A stretch of DNA of 64,000 nt from positions 1 to 64,000 of the forward strand of contig JAUXTQ010000046.1 in NCBI GenBank assembly GCA_030678995.1, read 5' to 3'. The notes under the pieces are model-generated. The model saw nothing but the letters and a program-made list of their open reading frames with translations, was not told the origin of the DNA and searched no databases. Position numbers and translations under genes: made by a program. The DNA comes from Caulobacter sp. Its GTDB lineage: Bacteria > Pseudomonadota > Alphaproteobacteria > Caulobacterales > Caulobacteraceae. Below are positions 1 through 8,217 of this stretch, piece by piece. Position 1 is the stretch's first letter. Every line of letters begins with the position of its first letter.

Positions 1-366
1 CAGAGCCCGGTCTATGACAGCCTGATGCGCATCACGATCGTCACCGAAAAGGGCGAGGGCGCCTTCGCCGGCACGGTGATCGGCGGCGTGCCGCGCATCG
101 TCGAGGTGGGCGGCATGGAGCTGGACGCGGCCTTCTCGCCGTCGATGCTCTACGTCAACAACCTCGACAAGCCGGGCTTCATCGGCGCGCTGGGCATGCT
201 GCTGGGCGAGGCGGGCGTCAACATCGCCACCTTCAACCTGGGCCGCGTGGGCGCCGGCGACGACGCCATCGCCCTGGTCGGCATCGACCAGGCCCCGGAC
301 GAGGCCCTGGTCGCCCGGATCCAGGCCCTGCCCCACGTGAAGGTCGCCCACGGCCTGCGGTTCTAG
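1..366 (+). CDS. serA: D-3-phosphoglycerate dehydrogenase, C-terminal part (ACT domain)
   Basis: The reading frame is open from base 1, so the 5' end lies outside the window; 121 residues are visible. SerA oxidises 3-phosphoglycerate in the first step of serine synthesis in the cytoplasm. The visible part is the end of the intervening domain plus a C-terminal ACT domain: LYVNNLDKPGFIGALG and GEAGVNIATFNLGR (about residues 50-83 of the visible part) are typical of the serine-sensing ACT domain of this enzyme. The stop TAG is followed within 10 bases by a palindromic repeat that may end the transcript. The catalytic domain cannot be seen. Confidence 0.9.
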   Translation, partial: QSPVYDSLMRITIVTEKGEGAFAGTVIGGVPRIVEVGGMELDAAFSPSMLYVNNLDKPGFIGALGMLLGEAGVNIATFNLGRVGAGDDAIALVGIDQAPDEALVARIQALPHVKVAHGLRF

Positions 367-373
367 CGCGCAC

Positions 374-439
374 GGGACATGTACTTCAGTACGTGTCCCC
401 TCTGGCCGGAAAGGGACACGCACTGAAGTGCATGTCCCT
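374..439. repeat. Paired GGGACA palindromes (type A)
   Basis: Two palindromes face each other. The first (374-399) reads GGGACATGTACT, TC, then the inverse; the second (413-438) has ACTGAAGT in its centre. Each folds into a hairpin with GGGACA/TGTCCC feet. The pair lies between the convergent ends of serA and the host-attachment gene. The layout resembles bacterial REP/BIME elements; copies of the same type occur at 47335-47420 and 63456-63483. Confidence 0.85.
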
Positions 440-448
440 GCGCTGACG

Positions 449-847
449 TCAGGCGTGCGAGATCGCCGCGGCGATCTGGTCGGGGGTCCGGCCGGTGAGG
501 TCCTTGGCGATTTCGCCGACCAGCTTCGCCTGCAGCGCCTTGTGCCAGTGCTTGCGCAGCTCGCCGAGGGTCCTGGGCGCGGCGATCACCACCAGCGCCT
601 CGAACTGGCCGGCCAGCGCCTGCCGGTTCAGCATCGCCGCCACGCCGCCGGCGAAACCGTCCTCGGCCTGGGTGTCGTTGTCGGGATTGGCCGAGCTGGA
701 CTGGTGGCCGCCCGAGCCGGAAATGGCGTGCTCAAGCTTCGGCATCGGCGCCGGCGCCAGCACGATCGTCTCATGGCCGGTGTTGTGGAACATCGCCAGC
801 TTCTCGCCGTCGACCACGGCGACCAGGGCGCCTGTGGGAATCATCAT
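449..847 (-). CDS. Host attachment family protein (Host_attach/baeRF-like)
   Basis: A 132-residue protein starting MIPTGALVAVVDGEKLAMF, which resembles the family named 'protein required for attachment to host cells', later grouped with bacterial release-factor-like (baeRF) domains. Typical features are the N-terminal strand 'ALVAVVDGEKLAMF', a polar middle (SSSANPDNDTQAEDGF) and LVVIAAPRTLGELRKHW near residue 90. The start at 847 is preferred over an ATG nine bases upstream because AAAGGA lies 8 bases before it. The molecular function is not established. It converges on serA. Confidence 0.7.
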   Translation of the reverse strand: MMIPTGALVAVVDGEKLAMFHNTGHETIVLAPAPMPKLEHAISGSGGHQSSSANPDNDTQAEDGFAGGVAAMLNRQALAGQFEALVVIAAPRTLGELRKHWHKALQAKLVGEIAKDLTGRTPDQIAAAISHA

Positions 848-941
848 CTCGCGCATCCTTTGAACGTCTGGAGCCTGCTAACGGCTGGCAGAGTGCTCGG
901 TTGCGGGGGCAGCGCCTTGATATGCGTCATGGCCGCGGCGG

Positions 942-1268
942 TCAGGCGCCGGTCGCGTCCACGACGATGGTCACCGACTTGCCCCGGGAGTGCGGCTCCC
1001 AGCCCGCCTCGATGGCCGAGGCGATGGCGCGCGCCACCAGCTCCGGCGCGATCATTGAGGCCTTCAGCGTCGGCGCGCCGTACTTGGGCTGCGGGCCAGC
1101 CGGAAACTCCACCACCGCCTCGCGCTGCCCCTCCGCATGCCGCACGGCCAGCGCCATCCCCCGAAACGCCCCGGCGTCACTGGACCACGCCGGCGGACGC
1201 TGCATCCGCCAGACATAGGGCTCCCCGTCGACGGAGATCTCGAATTCCGGTTGCTTGCTCTTCGCCAT
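942..1268 (-). CDS. Conserved hypothetical protein, 108 aa
   Basis: A soluble protein starting MAKSKQPEFEISVDGEPYVWRM, with no signal peptide or membrane segment. The mixture of beta-rich N-terminus (FEISVDGEPYVWRMQRPPAW) and a later helix (APELVARAIASAIEAGWEP) looks like a real folded domain, and codon usage is strongly GC at third positions. I do not recognise a named family. It is transcribed alone on the minus strand between the host-attachment gene and the GGDEF gene. Function unknown. Confidence 0.6.
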   Translation of the reverse strand: MAKSKQPEFEISVDGEPYVWRMQRPPAWSSDAGAFRGMALAVRHAEGQREAVVEFPAGPQPKYGAPTLKASMIAPELVARAIASAIEAGWEPHSRGKSVTIVVDATGA

Positions 1269-1380
1269 GGCAGGGGGTTAGCGCGGCGGGGGTGCGGAAG
1301 CCAGTGTGGAGACCGAAGCGAGGTGCGCCTGCGCCTCCGCAGAAATGAGTGTGGGTCCACGTTCCGGAGGAGGCTGCCCG

Positions 1381-1410
1381 AGGGACAGACACCTTCGGGT
1401 GTCTGTCCCT
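1381..1410. repeat. GGGACAGACACC palindrome (type B)
   Basis: A 30-base hairpin: GGGACAGACACC, loop TTCG, then GGTGTCTGTCCC. The same type recurs at 18186-18213, 53357-53383 and 60928-60953. It stands in the 259-base gap upstream of the 108-aa gene, which otherwise shows no gene. Confidence 0.85.
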
Positions 1411-1493
1411 AGCCCCGTCAGCCCGCCCTTCGTAACAAGCGAGACTCCCGAGACATATAATCTCGAGACAAAGCGAGACATTCCAGGACACGC

Positions 1494-1520
1494 GGGGACA
1501 CGCCCTTCAGTGCATGTCCC
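1494..1520. repeat. Degenerate GGGACA palindrome (type A remnant)
   Basis: Reads GGGGACACGCCCTTCAGTGC followed by ATGTCCC. The right arm matches the type A palindromes (ACTTCAGTGCATGTCCC) while the left arm is degraded. It lies just downstream of the GGDEF gene stop at 1528. Confidence 0.6.
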
Positions 1521-1527
1521 TGCGCCC

Positions 1528-2241
1528 CTACCCCCGCGCGCGCTTCCGCACGAACATCGTCGCGTCGGCTTCGGCCAGGGCGACCTCCGGGTCGGCGCCG
1601 GGCTCGACCGGGCGCAGGCCGTAGCTGACGCGGATCGGGGCGGACCAGTCGCCGAGGTTGACGGGGGTGTCCTCGATCACCTTGCGCAGGGTCTCGGCCT
1701 TGGCCTGGGCGGTTTCCATGTCGGCCTGGACCAGGATCACGGCGAACTCGTCGCCGCCCAGGCGGCCGACGATGTCGGTCTCGCGGGTGTGGGCCAGCAG
1801 GCGGTCGGCGACCTCGCGCAGGGCGGCGTCGCCGGCGGCGTGGCCGAAGCGGTCGTTGACGCTCTTGAAGCCGTCGAGGTCGAAATAGACCAGGCTGGCC
1901 GGGGCGCCGTAGCGGGCGGCGAAGGCGCCGATGCGGTGCAGCTCGCGCACGAAGGCCCGGCGGTTCAGCAACGGGGTGAGCACGTCGCGGTCGGCCAGGG
2001 CCTCGACCTCGTTCAGCCGGCCCTTCAGCCGCGAGACCTCGCCGCGCAGGTCGTCGACCTCGGTCAGCAGAGTCTTGATCGCCCCCTGCACGGCGGGCGT
2101 CAGGTCGGTTTCGGTCAGGCCGAGGAAGGCGGTTTTGTCCGCAGGCGCGGTCTTGTCCGCCGTCGCCTGGGCGCCCGCCCGCGCCAGCGCGCGCTTGCGG
2201 ATCGCCGAAAAAGCCTCTGCCCGTGCGCCGCCGATTTTCAT
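1528..2241 (-). CDS. Diguanylate cyclase, GGDEF domain
   Basis: A 237-residue cytoplasmic protein. The N-terminal ~75 residues include a short coiled-coil ([21 protein letters not shown]); the rest is a GGDEF domain with [18 protein letters not shown] and an intact [12 protein letters not shown] active site, so it should make cyclic di-GMP from GTP. RETD lies exactly five residues before GGDEF, which is the product-inhibition I-site (RxxD). No membrane segment or receiver domain is present. The start at [11 protein letters not shown] is chosen because the upstream extension is not protein-like. It is divergent from purE. Confidence 0.85.
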   Translation of the reverse strand: MKIGGARAEAFSAIRKRALARAGAQATADKTAPADKTAFLGLTETDLTPAVQGAIKTLLTEVDDLRGEVSRLKGRLNEVEALADRDVLTPLLNRRAFVRELHRIGAFAARYGAPASLVYFDLDGFKSVNDRFGHAAGDAALREVADRLLAHTRETDIVGRLGGDEFAVILVQADMETAQAKAETLRKVIEDTPVNLGDWSAPIRVSYGLRPVEPGADPEVALAEADATMFVRKRARG

Positions 2242-2372
2242 GGAAGAATCATATCTTACGCCCTGCCCGCTGTGAATCTGACGCATCGGTTGCGGCGCCA
2301 CAAGCGGCGCCTATACTCCGCTGCCTTCCGGGCAAGGGATATGCGCCCTTCCGGGCAGGAGACGACGACATC

Positions 2373-2861
2373 ATGAGCGCAAGCCCGCCGGTCGCCATCA
2401 TCATGGGCAGCCGCTCTGACTGGCCGACGATGAAACACGCCGCCGACGCCCTGGACGCGCTCGGCGTGGCCTGGGAGGCGAAGGTCGTCTCGGCCCACCG
2501 CACGCCGGACCGGATGTACGCCTTCGCCCGCGAGGCGCGGGGCAATGGGGTCAAGGTGATCATCGCCGGGGCCGGCGGCGCGGCGCACCTGCCGGGCATG
2601 ACCGCCTCGATGACCGACCTGCCGGTGCTCGGCGTGCCGGTGGAGAGCAAGCTGCAGAACGGGCTCGATTCGCTGCTGTCGATCGTCCAGATGCCCGGCG
2701 GCATTCCGGTGGGGACGCTGGCGGTGGGCGCGGCGGGGGCCAGGAACGCGGGCCTGCTGGCCGCGCGGATCCTGGCGCTGGGCGACGAGGCCCTGGCCGG
2801 GCGGGTGGCCGCCTATGCCGTGAGCCAGACGCAGGCCGTGGCCGAGACGGTCGAGGACTGA
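2373..2861 (+). CDS. purE: N5-carboxyaminoimidazole ribonucleotide mutase
   Basis: A 162-residue class I PurE that converts N5-CAIR to CAIR in purine synthesis. Signatures are [15 protein letters not shown] at the N-terminus (substrate phosphate loop), [12 protein letters not shown] with the catalytic His, and [13 protein letters not shown]. The start at 2373 has AGGAGA upstream and matches the family N-terminus; an upstream in-frame extension reads through non-conserved sequence. Its stop overlaps the purK start by one base (TGATG), so the two are translationally coupled. Confidence 0.96.
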   Translation: MSASPPVAIIMGSRSDWPTMKHAADALDALGVAWEAKVVSAHRTPDRMYAFAREARGNGVKVIIAGAGGAAHLPGMTASMTDLPVLGVPVESKLQNGLDSLLSIVQMPGGIPVGTLAVGAAGARNAGLLAARILALGDEALAGRVAAYAVSQTQAVAETVED

Positions 2862-3937
2862 TGGCGTTTCCGCTGCCTCCCGGCTCGACCATCGGCATCC
2901 TGGGCGGCGGACAGCTGGGCCGGATGCTGGCGCTGGCCGCCGCGCGGCTGGGGCTGGACGTGGTGGTGCTGACGCCAGACGAGGGCTCGCCGGCGTCGCG
3001 GGTGGTCAAGCGGACCCTGGTCGCCGCCTATGACGACCAGCCGGCGCTGGCGGCGCTGGCCGAGGCGTGCGACGTGGTCACCTATGAGTTCGAGAACGTC
3101 CCGGCCGCCACGGTCCAGGTGCTGAACGCCCTCGGCGTGGAGACCGCCCCCGGCAAGCTCGCCCTCGCCGTGGCCCAGGACCGGGTCGCCGAGAAGACCT
3201 TTCTCAACGAGGCCGGCGCGCCGACGGTGGCCTTCGCCCCGGTGGACGGCGCCGCCGACATCGACGCGGCCCTGCCCCGCATCGGCCTGCCCGCCCTGCT
3301 GAAGACCCGCCGCGAAGGCTATGACGGCAAGGGCCAGGCCTGGATCCGCGACGCCGCGGGGGCCCGGGCAGCGTTTGAAGCCGTCGGCGGCGCGCCGTCG
3401 ATCCTCGAGGCGCGGGCGGATTTCAAACGCGAGCTGTCGATCATCGCCGCGCGTGGGCGGGACGGCCAGACGGCCTTCTATCCCCTGTCGGAGAACGTCC
3501 ACGAGGGCGGCGTCCTGCGCACCACCTTCGCCCCGGCCGCCGTGGAGCCGGCGCTGCAGTCCGAGGCCGAGCGGATCGCCGGCGAGGTGCTGACGCGGCT
3601 GGACTATGTCGGGGTGATGGGGATCGAGCTGTTCGACCTGGGGACCGGCGTGCTGCTGGTCAACGAGATCGCGCCCCGCGTCCACAACACCGGCCACTGG
3701 ACCCAGGACGGCTGCGAGGTCGACCAGTTCGAGCAGCACATCCGCGCCGTCGCCGGCTGGCCCCTGGGCGACACCACACCGGCGGTGTCTGTGGAGATGA
3801 CCAATCTGCTGGGCGAGGAGATTCTCGGCTGGGCTGATCTGGCCCGCGATCCGGAAGCCCGGCTGCATGTCTACGGCAAGGGCGAACCCCGCCCGGGCCG
3901 CAAGATGGGCCACGTGAACCGGGTGAAGCGGCTGTGA
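2861..3937 (+). CDS. purK: N5-carboxyaminoimidazole ribonucleotide synthase
   Basis: A 358-residue ATP-grasp enzyme that carboxylates AIR with bicarbonate and ATP, feeding PurE. The N-terminal IGILGGGQLGRMLALAAARL is the PurK signature; KTRREGYDGKGQ is the ATP-grasp lysine loop, and LVNEIAPRVHNTGHWT is the metal/substrate site near residue 270. Length is normal for the family. Coupled to purE by a one-base overlap. A type C palindrome follows four bases after the stop. Confidence 0.96.
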   Translation: MAFPLPPGSTIGILGGGQLGRMLALAAARLGLDVVVLTPDEGSPASRVVKRTLVAAYDDQPALAALAEACDVVTYEFENVPAATVQVLNALGVETAPGKLALAVAQDRVAEKTFLNEAGAPTVAFAPVDGAADIDAALPRIGLPALLKTRREGYDGKGQAWIRDAAGARAAFEAVGGAPSILEARADFKRELSIIAARGRDGQTAFYPLSENVHEGGVLRTTFAPAAVEPALQSEAERIAGEVLTRLDYVGVMGIELFDLGTGVLLVNEIAPRVHNTGHWTQDGCEVDQFEQHIRAVAGWPLGDTTPAVSVEMTNLLGEEILGWADLARDPEARLHVYGKGEPRPGRKMGHVNRVKRL

Positions 3938-3941
3938 GCCC

Positions 3942-4019
3942 AAATCAGGGGACAGGATACTCATTTCCAGCCGCGCCGCCGGCCAGTTCGCGGGAAATGA
4001 GTATCCTGTCCCCTGATTT
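3942..4019. repeat. GGGACAGGATACTCATTTCC inverted pair (type C)
   Basis: A 78-base inverted repeat: 27-base arms that start AAATCAGGGGACAGGATACT and end TCATTTCC, flanking a 24-base GC-rich centre. It lies between the convergent stops of purK and COQ9. A second copy occurs at 44878-44959 after typA. Its long perfect arms could act as a bidirectional terminator. Confidence 0.88.
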
Positions 4020-4029
4020 GTCCCCGCGC

Positions 4030-4662
4030 CTACCCGAACCTTGCCTTCGCCAGCGCCCCGACGAAGTCCTTGGCCAGGTCGGACGGCCTGAAGCCCGCCT
4101 TCCACTTTTCGAAGTCCATGACGTTCTGGATGCGGGCGTCCAGCGCCGCCAGGGCCTCGGCCCGGCCGAGCTGCAGGTCCAGGGCCGTGACCTGGATCAG
4201 GATCCCCGAGAGGATGGCCCGCTTGGAGTAGTGGTTCTCGTCGGTGGCGGTGTCGCCGGCCCAGCGCCACAGGGCGTCGGCGCTCTCCCACAGCAGGCGC
4301 AGGGCCAGCGGCAGGTTGGTCGGCAGGGCCAGGAACCCGGCCCAGCGGCGCACCGCCTCGCGGTCGGCCTCGGCCGCGTCCAGCCGGGCGATGACGGCGG
4401 CGCGGATGCGCTCGCGGATCTTCAGGGTTCCGGGCTCGGGCAGACCGGCCAGCGCCGCCGCATCGTGGCGCCGCGACAACAGGGCGGCCAGATCGCGCGG
4501 GCCGTTGGGCAGCAGCAGATCGGCGTCCGCCGCCGACAGCCCGGCCGCCTTCGCCGCCGCCCGGGTCATGGCGCGGGTCCAGCCCCGCGAAGGGATAAGG
4601 GGCAGGGCCTGGTCCAGAACCTGCTGCTCGGCGCGAAGGGCCCAGTCGTCGGGTGCGGTCAT
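4030..4662 (-). CDS. COQ9 family ubiquinone biosynthesis protein
   Basis: A 210-residue protein with the COQ9 layout: an N-terminal TetR-like helical region (AMTRAAAKAAGLSAADADLLLPNG), then the conserved lipid-binding part with FLALPTNLPLALRLLWESADALW and the diagnostic TDENHYSKRAILSGI near residues 155-170. COQ9 is an accessory lipid-binding protein that presents ubiquinone intermediates to Coq7-type hydroxylases. The start at 4662 (MTAPDDWALR) is preferred to an ATG 45 bases upstream because the extension is not conserved-looking. Confidence 0.88.
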   Translation of the reverse strand: MTAPDDWALRAEQQVLDQALPLIPSRGWTRAMTRAAAKAAGLSAADADLLLPNGPRDLAALLSRRHDAAALAGLPEPGTLKIRERIRAAVIARLDAAEADREAVRRWAGFLALPTNLPLALRLLWESADALWRWAGDTATDENHYSKRAILSGILIQVTALDLQLGRAEALAALDARIQNVMDFEKWKAGFRPSDLAKDFVGALAKARFG

Positions 4663-4816
4663 GGCCCGATCATACACCGGCCGGCGCGCGCCGTCGCCGA
4701 TAGACAAGGCCTTCCGCCTCTGCTATCTCGCGCGGCTCGCCACGGGAGGCTTCTCCCGGGGCCACATCACATTTGATTTCGTCCGCCACGCCGCACGGCT
4801 AGCGGCGGGCCGTACG

Positions 4817-4822
4817 AAGGAG
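4817..4822 (+). promoter_or_regulatory. Ribosome binding site deciding the rpsU CTG start
   Basis: AAGGAG, 8 bases upstream of CTG at 4831. It is the only strong Shine-Dalgarno match near the S21 N-terminus and supports initiation on CTG. Confidence 0.8.
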
Positions 4823-4830
4823 AGAGTCCC

Positions 4831-5070
4831 CTGGTTCAGATTTTCGTCCGCGACAACAATGTCGACCAGGCGCTGAAAGCCCTGAAGAAGAAGATGCAAC
4901 GCGAAGGCTCGTTCCGCGAAATGAAGCGGCACGTGCACTACGAGAAGCCTTCGGAAAAGCGCGCTCGTCAAAAGGCCGAGGCTGTCCGCCGCGCCCGCAA
5001 GCTGGCCCGCAAGCGCCTGCAGCGCGAAGGCCTGATCGCCGCCCCGAAGAAGCCGGCCCCTCGCGGGTAG
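4831..5070 (+). CDS. rpsU: 30S ribosomal protein S21, CTG start
   Basis: The 79-codon frame translates to [20 protein letters not shown]..., a full S21 ending in a basic tail ([13 protein letters not shown]). S21 proteins begin MVQIFVRDN, and the codon just before GTT-CAG-ATT is CTG (4831-4833). No ATG, GTG or TTG is suitably placed upstream in frame. AAGGAG at 4817-4822 lies 8 bases before CTG, an ideal spacing, so CTG is very probably the initiation codon. A rho-independent terminator follows 20 bases after the stop. Confidence 0.93.
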   Translation: MVQIFVRDNNVDQALKALKKKMQREGSFREMKRHVHYEKPSEKRARQKAEAVRRARKLARKRLQREGLIAAPKKPAPRG

Positions 5071-5091
5071 GCCTTCGACATCGAAATTCGA

Positions 5092-5124
5092 AAGGGCCGT
5101 CCGGGCGACCGGGCGGCCCTTTTG
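5092..5124 (+). terminator. Rho-independent terminator of rpsU
   Basis: Hairpin AAGGGCCGTCCGG, loop GCGA, CCGGGCGGCCC, then TTTT. Stem of about 10 GC-rich pairs with one G-T pair. Confidence 0.85.
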
Positions 5125-5131
5125 CTTTGCT

Positions 5132-5245
5132 TCTCCCCATCGGGGGAGGTGGCTCGCCGCAGGCGAGACGGAGGGGGTCCGCTCCGGTCTCGGGTGACCC
5201 GCTCAGTCAGGCTTCGCCTGACAGCTCCCCCGAAGGGGAGCATCT
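5132..5245. repeat. CTCCCC/GGGGAG intergenic repeat, copy 1
   Basis: Begins CTCCCCATCGGGGGAGGTGG and ends with CAGCTCCCCCGAAGGGGAGC ATCT, with an inner GGAGGGGGTCCGCTC segment and a TCAGGCTTCGCCTGA hairpin. A close relative lies at 22519-22646. It abuts the stop of the ABC permease gene. Such mosaic palindromes are common in Caulobacteraceae intergenic DNA. Confidence 0.85.
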
Positions 5246-6510
5246 CACTCCCCGCCCCGGATCCGCGCCACCAGCCCCTTCAGGTCGATCTTGCCCGTCG
5301 ACAGCGCCCCCGCCCGGAACGCCCGGCCGGCGATCCAGACGACCAGGGCCACAGTGACGGCCATCAGGGCCCCGGTGCCCAGCACCTGCCACAGGGGCGG
5401 CTCGCTGGCGGCCCGGGCGGGCATCAGGAAGGGCGTGAACGGCGGGAACCAGGACAAGGCCTCCAGCATCGGCGACTCGGGCCTGCGGATGGCCTGGGTG
5501 AGGAAGATCACCGGAATCATCAGCAGCGCCATCACCGGCCCCAGCAGGGTCTGGGCCTCCCGCGTGGTCTCGCAGAACGAGCCGATGGCGGTGAAGATGG
5601 CCGCGTACATCAGGTAGCCGCCGACCAGGTAGAACAGGAAGTAGAGCACCAGCCCCTTGCCCAGCAGCACCGCGGCGACGTCGGCGGCGAGGGCGGGCTG
5701 GGTGGTGGCCAGGAGGGTCCCGCCCACCCCGGCCCAGACGGCCAGCACCGTCAGGGTCACCCCGGCCACGCCGAGGATCTTGCCGAACATGATTTCCGGC
5801 ACGGAGGCCGAGGCCAGCAGCACCTCCAGCACCCGGTTGGACTTCTCCTCGATGACGCTGTTGAGCAGGATGCCGGCGCCGGTGAAGATCATCATCCACA
5901 GCAGCATCGCCGTCCCGAAGCCGACGATGCCGGGCAGACGGTCGCGCAGGGCGACCTTTCCACCGGCGGCGGCCTTGGGCGAGAAGGATGCGACCTTCGG
6001 CTTGAGCGACTGGGCCGCTTTCAGGGCAGGCAGGTCGACGCCCAGGGCCTTCAGACGCTGGTCCCGCATGGCGTCCGCGACCGCCGCCTCCACCTGTCTC
6101 TCCAGGGAGCGGTCCGTGAGATTGCTGCTCCAGAAGTCGATGCCGATGGCGTCTCCCGAGCCATGGATCACGGCCACGGCGGTGAGCGCCCGCGATCCGG
6201 GGCCACCGGCGCCGTCGGTCAGCCAGGTCTTGAGTTGGGCCTGCAGCGGCACGCCCGGGTCCGGCCGAGCGGGGGATATCTCCGGAGGCGGCTTGTCGGC
6301 CTTGAGGCGGGCGATCACGGCCAGGTCAAAACCCTGGCCGGTCTGGTCGATCACCGCCACCAGCGGCGGCGGGGAGGTCTTCTCCAGGTAGGCCGGGGCG
6401 CCGAAGGCGAGGCCGCCGACCACCGGCATCATCAGCATCGACAGCCAGAACCCGACCGTCCTCACATAGGCCACGTACTCGCGGGCGGCGATCCGCAGGA
6501 GGCGCATCAT
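5245..6510 (-). CDS. ABC-2 type transporter permease (NatB-like)
   Basis: A 421-residue integral membrane protein. A first membrane segment near residues 15-40 is followed by a large extracytoplasmic region (about 40-215), then six hydrophobic segments from GFGTAMLLWMMIFTGAG onwards, the ABC2_membrane_3 arrangement of NatB-type permeases. The motif EEKSNRVLEVLLASASVPE after the second segment is characteristic. The gene overlaps the ATPase gene by four bases, so the two form one transporter. Substrate unknown; family members export sodium or lipophilic drugs. Confidence 0.85.
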   Translation of the reverse strand: MMRLLRIAAREYVAYVRTVGFWLSMLMMPVVGGLAFGAPAYLEKTSPPPLVAVIDQTGQGFDLAVIARLKADKPPPEISPARPDPGVPLQAQLKTWLTDGAGGPGSRALTAVAVIHGSGDAIGIDFWSSNLTDRSLERQVEAAVADAMRDQRLKALGVDLPALKAAQSLKPKVASFSPKAAAGGKVALRDRLPGIVGFGTAMLLWMMIFTGAGILLNSVIEEKSNRVLEVLLASASVPEIMFGKILGVAGVTLTVLAVWAGVGGTLLATTQPALAADVAAVLLGKGLVLYFLFYLVGGYLMYAAIFTAIGSFCETTREAQTLLGPVMALLMIPVIFLTQAIRRPESPMLEALSWFPPFTPFLMPARAASEPPLWQVLGTGALMAVTVALVVWIAGRAFRAGALSTGKIDLKGLVARIRGGE

Positions 6511-7430
6511 TGGCTGTCCTCCCCGCCGGTCAGGGCGATGAAGGCGTCGTGCAGGCTGGGTTCGCGCATCTCGAAACGGACGATGTCGAGGTTGCGGGCG
6601 AAGGCCTCGCGCAGAGCGTCCTGCCCCGCCGCGCCCTTGCCGAGGGCCGCCGTGTAGCGGATCGCACCATCGTCCAGGGTCTCGCTGTGGACGCCGGCCA
6701 CGCCCGGCAGGGCGGCGACCGCCGCCTCGTCCAGGCCGCCTTCGAGCACCAGCGAGCGCGGCGCATGGCCTCGCGCCTGGGCCACCGATCCGTCAAACAC
6801 CTTGCGGCCCCTGGCCAGCAGGACGACGTGGTCGCACAGCCGCTCGGCATGCTGCATCACATGGGTGGAGAAGATCACCGTCGCGCCGTTGGCGGCCAAA
6901 CCGCGGATCACCGCCTCCAGCGCCTGCTGGTTGACGGGGTCCAGACCGCTGAACGGCTCGTCGAGGATCACCAGTTCCGGCTCATGGACGATGGCGCTGA
7001 TCAGCTGGACCTTCTGGGCCATGCCCTTGGACAGGTGCCGGATCTGGCGCCGGGCCGCGTCGCCGAGGCCCTGGGCCTCCAGCAGCACCGCCGCGCGCCG
7101 GCGCGCCTCCCCGGTGGAGAGCCCCTTCAGGCTCCCCAGGAAGCCGATGGCGTCGATAGGGGTCATGCGGCGATAGAGGCCGCGCTCCTCGGGCAGGAAG
7201 CCGATCCGTTCGCGCACAGCCCGGGCGTCGGACGCCCCCAGCACGTTGATCGTCCCGGCGGTGGGCTCCACCAGCCCCAGCACCATGCGGATGGTCGAGG
7301 TCTTGCCCGCCCCGTTGGGACCGAGGAAGCCCAGGATCTTGCCCCGCCGGGCGGCGAAGGAGAGATCGTCCACGGCGGTGAAGGCGCCGTAGCGCTTGGT
7401 CACCCCGGTTAGCTCAAGCGCCGCGTCCAT
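6507..7430 (-). CDS. ABC transporter ATP-binding protein (NatA-like)
   Basis: A 307-residue ATPase. Walker A GPNGAGKT is at residues 37-44, the signature LSKGMAQKVQ at about 134, and Walker B LVILDEPFSGLDP at about 154; HVMQHAERLCDHVVLL holds the switch His. The C-terminal ~80 residues (DUF4162-like) are typical of NatA ATPases. It is the first gene of a two-gene operon with the permease at 5245-6510. Confidence 0.88.
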   Translation of the reverse strand: MDAALELTGVTKRYGAFTAVDDLSFAARRGKILGFLGPNGAGKTSTIRMVLGLVEPTAGTINVLGASDARAVRERIGFLPEERGLYRRMTPIDAIGFLGSLKGLSTGEARRRAAVLLEAQGLGDAARRQIRHLSKGMAQKVQLISAIVHEPELVILDEPFSGLDPVNQQALEAVIRGLAANGATVIFSTHVMQHAERLCDHVVLLARGRKVFDGSVAQARGHAPRSLVLEGGLDEAAVAALPGVAGVHSETLDDGAIRYTAALGKGAAGQDALREAFARNLDIVRFEMREPSLHDAFIALTGGEDSQ

Positions 7431-7455
7431 GGGCCCGCCGAATCGATACTGTTGG

Positions 7456-7722
7456 CTACTGCTTAGCGGTTGCCGCTGTCCGCACGAACAGGATGGCCTT
7501 CACGATCTCGTCGGCATGGCCGGCGCCCAGCAGGGTGGCGTGGCCGGCGCCGTCCACATGGGCGATGTAAGGATAGCGCGAGGCGCGGGCCAAGTCCCGC
7601 CCACCCCGTCCGGCGACCTTGAGCATCGCCCCACTCTGGTGGTCGCCGGCCGAACCGAAAGGGCGTGAAGATCGATATGCCGGCGCCCGAAGCTGGTTCA
7701 GCGCGCGGTCTGGTGGCGCAGG
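7456..7722 (-). pseudogene. Possible remnant of an alpha/beta-hydrolase C-terminus
   Basis: On the minus strand one frame ends with RYPYIAHVDGAGHATLLGAG and then HADEIVKAILFVRT, which looks like the last strand-helix of an alpha/beta hydrolase carrying the catalytic His. No start, nucleophile elbow or upstream domain is found, and frame quality falls off above about 7700, where a GGGACCTGACCCCC half-palindrome occurs. I read it as a 5'-truncated gene, with low confidence; the rest of the 370-base gap to 7801 holds nothing recognisable. Confidence 0.3.
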
Positions 7723-7744
7723 GACCTGACCCCCTTTCTGGGGA
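7720..7744. repeat. Single GGGACC half-element
   Basis: AGGGACCTGACCCCCTTTCT, then GGGG. It resembles the GGGAC-footed repeats elsewhere in the window but has only one arm. It sits at the point where the hydrolase-like frame is lost. Confidence 0.4.
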
Positions 7745-7800
7745 TGCGCGCCGCCCGACCGCATGGTCGGATGAAAGCCTTGGAAAGAGGGATCCTGCAC

Positions 7801-8217
7801 ATGCGGCTCGCACTTCAGAGTCTCGCCGTCGCCCTGTCGATGCTCGGCGGGACAGCGATGGCCGAAGACCTCATTCCAGCCGAAGTCCCTCAGTGTCTCG
7901 GCGCCTATGGCGCGCTGGCCGATCAGGCCCAGGCCATGTCCGCCTGGTCGCCGGCGCTGGGCCGTAGCAACCTGACGAAGATCGACTGGGCGGCGCGGCG
8001 CGCCAGGCTGCTCAGGACGGCGGACGGTGAACCGGAAGAGGGCGAGGAAGGGTTCTTCGAGTCCGTCTCGAGCCCCTACCTGAACGGCTACAAAATGCGG
8101 CTGGCCGCCGATCGCATCAACGGCACGGCGGCCGACACCTCGGCGATCCTTGAACTGTCCATTCGCTGTGATCAGGCCAATCACTTCAGCCCGAGCTTCG
8201 CCATTCCGGCCAGTTAG
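7801..8217 (+). CDS. Secreted hypothetical protein, 138 aa
   Basis: Starts MRLALQSLAVALSMLGGTAM with a Sec signal peptide and a likely cleavage after AMA (AMA|ED). The mature part of about 115 residues contains two Cys (QCLGAYGALADQAQAM and SIRCDQANHF) that may form a disulfide in the periplasm. GAGGGA lies 11 bases before the ATG. No family recognised. It converges on the M23 gene, and the two overlap by four bases at their 3' ends. Confidence 0.65.
   Translation: MRLALQSLAVALSMLGGTAMAEDLIPAEVPQCLGAYGALADQAQAMSAWSPALGRSNLTKIDWAARRARLLRTADGEPEEGEEGFFESVSSPYLNGYKMRLAADRINGTAADTSAILELSIRCDQANHFSPSFAIPAS

Noticed and set aside
2813..4291. Long minus-strand open frame (492 codons) over purK
   Set aside because: Low-complexity Gly/Arg/His/Gln-rich product antisense to a clear purK; a GC-rich shadow frame.
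5122..6657. Long plus-strand open frame (511 codons) over the ABC permease
   Set aside because: Antisense to a well-supported NatB permease; product is Arg/Gly/Gln/His repetitive and has no domain.
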